Source: Archegozetes longisetosus (taxonomy: Eukaryota > Arthropoda > Arachnida > Sarcoptiformes > Trhypochthoniidae). From it: 64,000 nucleotides of DNA. The stretch spans positions 8,763,855-8,827,854 of the forward strand of contig JAEMBT020000006.1 of the NCBI GenBank assembly GCA_018873245.2. The letters run 5' to 3'. A model generated the notes under the pieces. It ran no database searches, was not told where the DNA came from, and worked only from the letters and a program-made list of their open reading frames with translations. A program made the position numbers and the translations under genes. This document shows positions 51,292 through 62,066 of this stretch, in pieces (position 1 is the first letter of the stretch; the number at the start of each line of letters is the position of its first letter).

Positions 51292-53282
51292 ACGTTTCTT
51301 TATACCAGTTGAAATATTTTGTTATCATTTCGCAACTCAAACTTTGTATCTTTTCCTCAATAAATAACTTTTCTATCATTTTTCCTTTAATGACCGTATA
51401 CTCAGAATGCATTTCAGGCTCGGCTTAAACTCGGAAGACAATTGACGCACAACTCGATGTTGAAAGAAAGCCCTGAGAAAAGCAAACCCTGACATTAGCC
51501 GTCACATGTAAGTATATGTTTGGGCTATTCCTCATACCCTTGAGTGTCAGTTAACTCTCAAATAGTTGGCGTTTAAGGATTAACTAAGATGGTCTTTGTA
51601 TACAGTAGTAATTCAATAAATTGGAGAACAAATCTTACTGTGTTGCTGTACTAGATCATTTTGATTGCACGGTATATTGAGGTTTGTTTACTCGTCAAAA
51701 TTGCCAGAATAACACTTCGTTTTAAAACAACTATTGTCCAGATAAATATATTGAGAATGGCCTTATCTTCAGTTACCTATCAGACAAAATGCAAAAGTAG
51801 ATTATCCCTCATTTAATACTAATCACAATCACTTAACGAAAATGATTTTGTCAAATTTAAAATATATTCATGCGCTAGTTTGCATGGGAGAAATTAGCTC
51901 ACACTTGACATCAATGTTCAAATTGATTTTCAAAAATAAGTTGGATTTATATGAAAATAGTCAGACTTGAAAATTGGCGAAAGCACGAAATTGAACGTAG
52001 CGCCAAAATAATATTTACACCAATAGTTAATGTCTGGCTGTACAGAAATGATGTGAAAGATATATTTTAGTCACATAATTGTTGTGAGCTCAACTGCTCA
52101 ATCAGTGTTTTAGCGAAAGTTAATGTAGTGTACGGTTCGGTTGAATGCATAGAAATATCGATCAATATAGAGAGAGGACTTAAAAGATAGGGCAAGAAAG
52201 CGATCGATAGGTATATTTATTAATGTATAGCTCACTCACGCACTATAGGATTGACTCTCTAAGAGTGAACAACTATATGACTTGACTCTGGTTAGACTGA
52301 CTTTACTTTACTTATAGTTCTGTTTATTTGTTGAATGTGTTTATCTGTTTATTCACTAAATTATTAATTCTTTATTACCTGTTGTCCATTTGAACCCAGC
52401 TTTTTATGCATCTCTTTTTCAGGTAACGTCTTAACTGAATCCATTCGCTTTTACTTTTATATTCAATTATTTTATATTCAATCCCTGATAAGCCTTTAAT
52501 TAAAGCTTACCTCAGCCTTAAGTTAAAGGTTTTCACGATTTCTATTACTATTGTCTTTAGTCGAGTACTTAATGCATGACTTTTTAATAGAATATTACTA
52601 ACAGTTTGTGTTTATTGATAACATTGTTTGCATAATTCAAAGCTGTTTTAATGTCAAATTCATGAGAACCTGGAGAAGAATTTCCTCTTTTTCAATATTA
52701 ACCAATTTTTTAATCATTTATTGGTTGAGTTGAAACTAAAACTAATTGAAACTAAAGTTTTAGTTGCAATTGACAAATCAATTGAATTGGTGTAAATATT
52801 TTTGTTACTACAGACAATGTGAGACAGTGGTGTTTACAATTTTATATCAATACAAGTGTTGTGTTTTTGTCAATATTGTAAACTATTATGATTTGTTATT
52901 TAATTAATTGTATAAATGCATATAATTTAAGGCTTTTCTCTGTTTTTGCTGATTAGTTTTGAGGAAAAGTTGGCCAAAAATGATTGGACTAATAACTAAA
53001 AGATGCAATAATTTCTTTAATAATTGTTTTTAATTAATCAGTTTTGTTGATTTTATTGGACGACATTTTTAATTAAAAGAGATTTGATAAGAGTAATCAT
53101 TGAAATTGTTGATAAGGATAACATATAATTGCTATTAACGAATGTAATGCTAAGTCAACATAAACGATAAAACCTGTCAAGTATTCAAACAATGTGTTCT
53201 TCAATCCAATTTACATCATTTCCGACACTCCACAGCCTCGAAGATAAATAAAAATCACCAACCAATTCATATAATCATAAAT
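51292..53282. other. Intergenic region between ubiquilin and the Kekkon-like gene
   Basis: Mostly featureless AT-rich DNA. One coding-like island on the plus strand at 51418-51492 is discussed under findings. No clear core promoter for the downstream gene was seen; CTCCACAGCCTCGAAGATAA just upstream of 53283 is the only relatively GC-rich stretch. Confidence 0.45.
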
Positions 53283-56200
53283 ATGAAGTCGAAACACCAC
53301 ATCACTCATTTTCAGTTTTTATGGTTCACTAAATTCTTATTATTGTTGGGATCAGTTTATGTCAAATTAGTTGATAGCTATCAGTGTTTGGATAAGTGTC
53401 AATGTGTTTGGGTTAGGGGAAAATTGTCTGCAGATTGCGGTGCACTCGGACTGACACAACTTCCACAGGTATTACTCATCTATTATTCAGAGTCTCATCA
53501 ATTTATTATCAGCACTCTTTTTATTCGTCTCTCCATCTGGCTATCCCATCAAACTTAATGTGTTGGCTTTATTTTTATTTTGTCATTTAGATCTCAGATA
53601 AATCTATAGCAGAAGGCATCCAAACGATTAATTTGACTCGAAATAATTTGGTCGAATTGAAAAGAAATATATTTTTCAATGCAAATTTAGTTAACTTGCA
53701 GAAAATCACATTACAAAAAGGTTCACATCTTTCACTTAATTATCTCTCATTTTCATTAATAATTAATCTGAATCTAATTTCTCCCTCCAGTCGGTCTCGA
53801 AAAAGTAGATGAAAATGCATTTTATCCATTGAAAAATCTGATCGAACTCGATCTGAGTTTTAATTCCCTTAATTACATTCCATCACAATCATTCTCACAA
53901 TTGAAAATATTGCGTACTCTCGACTTATCATCAAATCAAATTTCATCGGTTCCTAAAGAATCATTTCTTAATTTGTCAAGCTTGAAAAGTTTATCATTAA
54001 CCAGGTATGAAACATTTCCTTCTTAATGTTCAAACTGAAAATTTAGATTAAAATTAGAACTTTTTCTACTGTACTGATGATTTTCCTAAAAAGCGAATAA
54101 TATTTTCAAACTGAACACTAATGAATATTTAATTATTTGCAGAAATCAGATAACATTTATTGACGACAACGCTTTTTTAGGACTTGAGAATCTCGAATCC
54201 TTGAAGCTTAGGTAAGAATTATTAAAATTTATAAGTACCGGAACTGAGAAAAGGCTAAGAATTAGCAAAGTTATTGAATAAAACGAATAAATTACTATCG
54301 AGAACTTAGAATCGTAAAAGAGGTAGTCATAGAAGAGAGTTCTAAAGAATTAGATTGCCTGAATATGAGTAAAGTACTGTAGGGATATGAATAATTTGAT
54401 GCTTAATGCTATGACTAATGTGATGTTAAAATTTGATTTCAGTGAAAATCATCTGACGAATATTGAGAGCAAAGCTCTATTACCATTAATTAAAGTTCAC
54501 TCGCTAACTCTGAGCGATAACAAATGGCAGTGCGACTGTAAAATGCGTCAACTGAGAAAATTTCTTTTGGCTAACTCTCGAATTAATATTCCAGACGAGC
54601 CTAAATGTGTTGACAGCCATAAAATTTGGACACATTTGGGTGAGATATAACTTTATTTTCTTTCGACACTTACACTAGTTGTCTTATTCTCTTTCCGATG
54701 GCTTTGTTTGACTATAAAGAAAATGTAATGTCAGATCAATATCTCAGCTTATCTTTATTAGTTATAAAACTGCAAGTTATGGAGATCTTTGACAAGAATT
54801 TTATTTACTTAAATAGGTTTGGACTTGTTTCTATGTCCTCCTGTGATACTATCAAACTATAGGTATGTCAATTTTCATTACTATTTATCTATTCATTTAT
54901 TTATTTATGCTCTATGTTCCACAAAATGTTGAACAAAAATTTTAATAAATTATTTGTCATTGCGTTGAATTATTCAAATCAATAATGAGTTACAGCGCTT
55001 GAAATTAGCTGCCATTAGAGACAAAGTAATATACAATAAATCTTGAATATAATTTGATTTGTTTTAACCCAAATTTTCACTTTGAATCAGTTTTATAAAC
55101 GCAAAACACGCACTATATTGAGAAAATGTATTTTAGCCATGGGAACGTGATATTGAAAATTGCAAATCATCATTACTCAGTTGTTTTCAGTCGTAAATCA
55201 ATCATTAAATTCAATTTCAAATCCAAATTGTAATTCAATGCAGTTAGAAATGATTCATTTTTGATAAACAACTGATTAATCAGACGGCAAATATAAGTGT
55301 TTTTATATCTTATCTTAAAATATCAAAAGTGAATCGTGTTTAAAATTGAGATAGCCTCAATTTGGTGTATGAATGAGGAAACTTATTGGTTACAAAGAAC
55401 AACCATCAGGATAATTGTAGTGAAAACTGATTGATAAACAAAGCAACTTAAAGGATCCAATGACTAGAAATAATGAAAAGTAGAGATAGTGACGGTAGTT
55501 GAGAATAAGGAACAGTTAGTATTGCCATTGAGTTAGTAATTAGTTAGAGTTGTTTATGTTGTAGTTGATTGGGAGAATGTTTATTATTTTTTCGTTAGTC
55601 TGCAACGTAAATTGGAAACAGTTCAGTCGGTTCTATAAATACTGACTGCAGCGTTCGAATTACTATCGGATATGTATCACATTTCATAAAGTATATCCTG
55701 TACTAAAGCTTGTGTATTATGGTCTATTGAGATTACGAGCGCTCCTAGTTCTTGCAATTCGAGATTTTACGTCAAATGCATACAATATGGCTCTTATATA
55801 ATAGAATCACTATAATAAGAACCACAAAGAGTAGGTTACAGTTGTTTTGCAAATGTTAATTTGATATTTGATTGAATAATACTGCATAGGATTGTTAATG
55901 CAGTCAGCATAAGATTTACTGATTGAAAGCTTCAAAAACTCAAATAGTATTTATAGAATCCATAGAATAGTATTTGTAGAATCCATAGAATTTACTCAAT
56001 GCATAGAATCTATGCGAAACATCAGCAAACTATTGGGGAATAATGCTATTTGAGGAATAATCTACTTTGAAAAACAACAAGGTTTTGCTTTTAATGTGGT
56101 TATTTGCATAAATTTCATGGCTATAATCAATTTGGAATTTATTCATCAAATGTCACACGAACTATAATAAGAAAGATCTTGTTTGAATATCGTTGACAGT

Positions 56201-57386
56201 TCTGCGAATCTAAATGTAAACGAAGGCTCGACATTAAAACTCGAATGCGCCCTCATATTAGATTCAGAAGAAGATTCCCAACCACTGGTCATTCACTGGT
56301 ATTGGCAAAACATTCCGATTTCTAATAATTCTAAGGGTTGTGGTGAAGACTGTCATATAAAAAATCAAAGCACACAATATTTTTTGATTACTGAACGCAT
56401 TCAATCGAATAAGAAATATCCACAAAAAGTAATGATTCAATAGATTTAGAGATGAATAGATTTAGGAATAAATTGATTTTGGATTTGTTTAGCTGAAAAT
56501 ATCACAACTGGAACTCTCGTCCGTCCTATCGTTCAACTCTGGTTCTTATATGTGTAATGCGCAAAACGGTGCCGGAAATGCTCAAAAGAGTTTCGTTGTC
56601 AAAGTGACTGGACATCATAAAGGGAAGGTCACTTCAGCTGCTGCCTCTTCTTCCGAATCTCATTACGTTAATGATAGTCAAGACACTAAATTACAAGGTA
56701 TTCATATAACTGTCTCTATTTGTAATCTTTTCTTTTATGAATAATTGTCTGCCTTTCATTAGACGGCGGAACTGACAAAGTAGTCGTTGGTTTAGTTCTT
56801 GGTATACTTTTTGGCATCTTCTTAGTATTGGTTTTATTTGGAATCTCTGTTATTCTATTGTGTCGACGTCGTCAACACAAACAAACAAATATTAACGGAA
56901 CCTCTGACATCAAAGACGACACAGAGCTCGAAAAATTGACCCCTAATTCAATGACCTCGGCTGTTGTTAACCCAATCCAAAAGCCGCCGCGATTAGGACT
57001 GGAAAAGAATAATTTGGGTTAGTTGAAGGAGAACAGGGGAAGTAATAACAGATGAAACTGATTAAAATTTACTGTAATTATTAGATTATGCGACACCACA
57101 AGTATGGCTTATCAAACGTAATGGTAATAGTAACCTATCGCACAATGAGGAAGAAGGCTTCACTCAATTATTGATTAACGATAACTATGACGGACAAACT
57201 TTATCCACAGTTACTGATGTCATAATCGGTAATTTATACATTGACTAAATCTTCAATTTCCTAATATTTCTCTATTTCTAACCATCAGAACCTGATTTGA
57301 TTCATCCGTCGGCTTATTTTCGAGACAGACTCCAAGTAACAGATTTGGATCACCTGAGTATCCATTCAGATGGGACTGAAGTTTAG
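53283..57386 (+). CDS. Kekkon-like LRR-Ig transmembrane receptor
   Basis: Eleven exons, 618 aa: 53283-53468, 53591-53720, 53791-54004, 54143-54211, 54383-54639, 54817-54862, 56176-56428, 56493-56697, 56763-57017, 57085-57228 and 57289-57386. Order of parts: a signal peptide (LWFTKFLLLLGSVYV); a cysteine-rich LRR cap with the Kekkon-type CxCxWxxGKxxADC pattern (CQCVWVRGKLSADC); about six or seven LRRs (LIELDLSFNSLNYIP, LRTLDLSSNQISSVP, MLKFDFSENHLTNI); an LRR C-cap (WQCDCKMRQLRKFLL ... FLCPP); one C2-type Ig domain (Cys325, Cys406; LKLECAL, SGSYMCNAQNGAG); a transmembrane helix at about 460-487; and a 130-residue cytoplasmic tail ending DGTEV. Kekkons modulate EGF- and BMP-type signalling and adhesion in insects, and a C-terminal T-x-V PDZ ligand is characteristic of several of them. 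The Ig exon could start at 56200 instead of 56176; both keep frame. Which kekkon is orthologous is not clear. Confidence 0.93.
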
Positions 57387-58012
57387 TTATAGTTAGATTT
57401 GTTTGAATGAATAATGACATCGATTTTATTAGTACTTCAATGCAAAAGGCCTGTTATGACTACTGGTTTGGCTGAAACTAAATCGAAATAATTTCTTTAT
57501 AACTATTTCTACCTCTTATTTCCAATTAATGGTGTCTAAAATCTATAATCAAACTATTGTTTCTGTTGGCAAATAGTTAGGCAATTTTGCTGTTGAATAG
57601 CTTTTTTGTTATTTTAATAGAAAATTAATGAAAAATGAACAAAAAATGAATTTTACATTGAAACGATAAATTTCTTACTTTTAACTATTGAAAAGAAGAT
57701 AGAATTTAATGAAAAACAAGTCCAATTTTAAATTCAAAGTAATTTATTTAATGATTGTGTACTGCTGTGAAAGTACTGCCACGTTAAAATAGAATGTTTC
57801 AATTTTTACATAAATTAAATAAACCAAATTTTACATTGTAGACAAATGTGTTTTGTAAAAATAGTTAAATATCAAAGTTGTTTAACTGTTATTTATGGGC
57901 TTTTTTGACGATCAGATTCTTTTCTAGAAGTATATACAATTAGTTACTCTCTCAATATTGTTAATTAGATGTGTCTATATTTGTATAGCATTGTATTAGA
58001 AATGATTGTATC

Positions 58013-58018
58013 AATAAA
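58013..58018 (+). terminator. Likely poly(A) signal of the Kekkon-like gene
   Basis: AATAAA in ATCAATAAAGTAAAG, about 630 bases after the stop, followed by TC-rich sequence. Confidence 0.5.
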
Positions 58019-58676
58019 GTAAAGTATTCATCAAATATATTCCTTCTATTCATTCAATCCATTCAATTTAACACTTCCAACCTCATATATCCTTGTCTTC
58101 ATTCGCACCAAAGACACACTAACACAATATAGTTTTGATGTTTTTTTTGCAATTAAGAAAGCTATGAAAAAGTTGTCGGACGAGTTTTAATAGACTTGAG
58201 TTAGCATTGCTTAGGTTTCTCTTAATGCTAACCGAAGTAAAACGAAAATTATTTGTGTTTATAAATCATATCTTACTAATTTTGTGTTTATTGTCGAATC
58301 AAATATTCGAATATAATTTTTCGTTTAGACTTATTGATCATTAAAATCTTTAGAAATAGCTGTAAACATAAATCAAGCAAAGAAATAGGCGGAAAGTGTT
58401 ATACGTCAAATAACCTCAATTTGACCATGAATTAGGAACGCAATCGAGTTATGGTGTAGTCAATAAACATCCAAGTATGGAATTATTGTGTAGGAGTCCC
58501 CCTCAGAGATGGTTAATTCAGTAATAGTCATATCTTTCTTCGCCTGAAAGCGACGCACATTTGTTTGTCTTTTGATCAACTCTCTTATTAACAACTTTCA
58601 CTTTACTGCATTTTAATTGTGATTTTCTGCTGACAATTGGATAATAATTCTATCTTCAAGTCATAATTGAAACAAA
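58019..58676. other. Short intergenic region
   Basis: Separates the Kekkon-like and arrestin-domain genes and must hold the promoter of the latter. A relatively GC-rich stretch (GTAGGAGTCCCCCTCAGAG) lies near 58491. No TATA box with convincing spacing was seen. Confidence 0.4.
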
Positions 58677-60437
58677 ATGGCCAAAAAGTTGAAAAAGTTT
58701 TTAATATTGTTGGACGATGAAACCCTTCTTTACTTTCCTGGAGCTTTTCTGTCGGGAAAAGTTCTTCTCGAGTTAGAAGAAGACACTCCAGCAACAGGTG
58801 AATATGGAAAGAAAAGAAAATAGAAAAGAAGTTATGATTGTTGTGTTTTGCTGAAAATTGACAGGACTTTTCTTTCACATTATTGGAGAGGGTGTCGTAC
58901 GGCTCACTAGTAAGGGAAGAGTTACCTCAACTGATAAAGAAAACTATATTGACTTTCGGATGAGATTATTAGGTGAAAGTTCTTCAAGAAGCGGTACGTA
59001 TTTAGTCACTTACTGTCTAAATGAAACGTAATAATTCCTAAATAGTTTAGTATTTATTTCTGTAAGTTATGTTTATGGTTAGCGTTCTTGAAATAAATAT
59101 TTGACAGTAATGTAGGCGTTAGAGAAGCGTTTGTATATTTTAATTAATTATTATCAAAAACATACTGATAACTGAAAGATAATTATAGTATTGTATGATT
59201 TACAGAGGCGGGAAGTGCTATCAATGGGTCTACTGTAAATAGTGGAAGAGTTTTAATACTATCTGCAGGTGTGCACACCTTTCCATTCAAACTTGGTTTG
59301 CCACTAGGTCTTCCCTCCACATTCCTTGGCAAACATGGATGGGTTCAGTACTACTGCAAAGCAGAACTGAGGGAACCCAATGGATTAGTCCATAAGAATC
59401 AACAAGTATTCATAATAATGAATCCAATAGATCTCAATTTAGAGCCTTCTCTTTTAACTGTATGTTTTTCACTTTGAGACTTTCATTTCAACCTAACCTA
59501 ACCTAAACTGTAATTTGATCTTCTTTATAATTGCAAATAATTCTAAATTGTCGATGATCAGCAACCATTTCATTGCGAGCTGGAAGAAAAAATAGGAATG
59601 TCTTGTATGACCTCTGGAAAAGTGATGTGTAGGGTTAGACTGGATCGTGGAGGTTATGTTCCAGGAGAGAGTATAATTCTTAATGCAGCAATTGAGAATG
59701 ATAGCAATGCAGTTATTAAGAAAACCAGAGCTGTTTTAACTGAAGTAAGTACTCTTATGCAAATACTCTAATTGATTTTCAGCTTAATCTTCAATTAATT
59801 GTTTAACAGACAGTTCAATATACGGCTAAAAATAAAGTGGTTCAGAGCGAGACCAGAGAATTGGCCTCCATGGAAAAAGGAAAAATACCACCCAATTCTG
59901 CTGAGCAATGGCGTAATGAACTCCTATATATACCACCCATACCTCCAACTAATTTAAGGTACTATTACTATGCATTTTCTCATCATTATCTTGACTCAAC
60001 TAATTCTCAATCTTTGTTCAATAAAAGGGGTTGTCATCTAATCAGAATTCAATATGATATTTATGTGAGTCTTGATCTATTTATTATATGTGATTGATTA
60101 TAATGAGGAATGTTGTTCATTTTTAAAGTTCGTAATCACACCAAAAGGAGCTCACAAAGCAATCAAACTTCAATTACCAATAATGATAGCGACATATCCC
60201 GTTCGGAATAGTGATGGAACATTACAGCGACGAAAGGGTAATTACGCTTATGATCGTAGAATCACCTCTATCTGTAATCCTATTTCAATTAAAATAGACC
60301 TTTATAGCACTGACCCGAAAAATAGTTGTTCTTGCTTATAGTAATTTAATTATAATTGATTTTTAGGTACTTACTATCCATCGACTTTGCCTGTATTCCG
60401 TCCATGGCTCAGCGGTTCTGATGGAAAACTTAAATAG
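58677..60437 (+). CDS. Arrestin domain-containing protein (ARRDC/TXNIP-like)
   Basis: An alpha-arrestin: a cytosolic/endosomal adaptor that in other animals links membrane receptors and transporters to ubiquitin ligases. Eight exons, 350 aa: 58677-58797, 58865-58993, 59206-59459, 59562-59744, 59810-59958, 60028-60064, 60129-60237 and 60367-60437. The arrestin-N domain (about 6-165) shows YFPGAFLSGKVLLEL, the LSAGVHTFPFKLGLP strand, LPSTFLGKHGWVQYYCKAEL and FIIMNPIDLN. The arrestin-C domain (about 180-320) shows LDRGGYVPGESIILNAAIEN, LLYIPPIPPTNL, HLIRIQYDIY and LQLPIMIAT. It ends YYPSTLPVFRPWL plus ten residues. The family's long C-terminal tail with PPxY motifs is absent, making it shorter than ARRDC3 or TXNIP. 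All phases agree. Exon 2 could instead end at the earlier GT in TTAG|GTGAAA, but the longer form keeps the frame. Confidence 0.93.
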
Positions 60438-60532
60438 ACACAAACATGTTTTTGTGTATTATATTTTCTGTTATTAATATCTAGTTTTTATTATTAATTT
60501 CTTCAAAATACATTTATATACTAGTGTAAGAA

Positions 60533-60538
60533 AATAAA
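60533..60538 (+). terminator. Likely poly(A) signal of the arrestin-domain gene
   Basis: AATAAA about 95 bases after the TAG stop, within a T- and A-rich 3' UTR. Confidence 0.55.
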
Positions 60539-62066
60539 GTAGATTAATTTTATAATAAAGATAACTAATATCGTGTCAACCTAACTTTATAAAAACAAAT
60601 TTAGGCCAATATTTTGATAAAACAAATCAGTCAATTTCATTAAATTTGCTACTTTTGAAAAAAAACAACCTTCTTCTTTTTCATAAATTCCAACTTCAAT
60701 ACGATTAGTTTAAAACTTCAAATGCTTTCAGATGTCAAACCTCTGATCCTTTCAAAGTAAAGTTTTGTTCAAATCGTTGACTTGACTGAAGTTCATTCCA
60801 TAATAAAACTTATCTTTAATGAGTGTCTGTATATTGTGTGACAGCTATGTTTGGATTCTCTGAGGAATTTTATGTTAATTAATCATTTGTCTCATGTGCG
60901 GTTCAATATATGAGCCCTTATTATGTATTCTAAGCATTGTTTGAAGTATAGCTTAATTGAAAGCAGTAGAATTGAAAATAACATGAATTTCAAATGAGTA
61001 TAGAATTTCAGTTCGTGAACAATAGAGGAACGACTTAATACAAAATCAAACACGCTATTCAATAATAGTATAATATTTCATGAGAAATCTACTTAAGTAT
61101 GATATTTTCACTGAAATCTGTTCAGCTCTTCAACACTGTCTTTATGAGAACAATTTTGAAAACATACGTTTCAGTCCCAAAATGGAAAGTTTAAAGAACG
61201 CATTAACATATACTTGTATTTGAACGACAATATTCCTTATTTTAATCTTAGACGTACCAACTGCACACAAAAATCGACTACATTTCGAGTAATAAAACTT
61301 TTATAGAAAAAAGCTTTAATAAGATATATCAAGAGTTTAATCCAAGAACAATTGGACTAAGCCTTAAAAACTTTAGAAATGGTTTGCGCGTCCACTTTAT
61401 TAAAGATGACGTTGAGACTGATTTTGATGGAATGAAAGTAAAGATAAGAATAATAGAATTATGTTAAGAGAAATTAGAAGATTGGCAAGTAGTCTGAAGT
61501 TGGAAGACTTGTAATCTGTCATAAGTTAATAGAAGCCTGAAAAATTTGTGATGGTTTGTTTTGTGGGCTAATTATGTGATTAGATGTCACGTGAGAGACA
61601 CAAACACTTGAAAAACCAGTTTCTGAACTAATAATCGCTTGATTTTCTTCTCTCAGCCATATTGTAGAGCTTCCGCATTAGAAACTATTTTTTCTTAATC
61701 CAAATAATTTAATCAATTTTTAAAATACTTACAAATTGGATTTTATGCTTCAAACGTCTCCTCTGTTTTAATGCGTTAGACTTGAGAGACGTTTATTCAT
61801 TTTAAAAAGTTATATAACTTCGTAGAAAGTCGTTCAACTTGTCATTTAGTTTAATTGGTTTATGTTTAATAACATGAAAATAATAAATATTAAAACTTAT
61901 TAACTATTTGTGGTAAATATCAAAATTTATTTACTAAAAAATTCATTAATAAATAGACTTTATTTTCAGATTTATTTCGTGTTAAATACACTGAAAAATG
62001 TTTTACTACTTATACGTGAAAAGTATTAGTAATTGATCGGAATAATCGAGTAAATATTTTGATACA
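60539..62066. other. Intergenic region
   Basis: AT-rich DNA between the arrestin-domain gene and the next coding exon. I see no exon, repeat array or mobile element that I can support. Confidence 0.45.
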
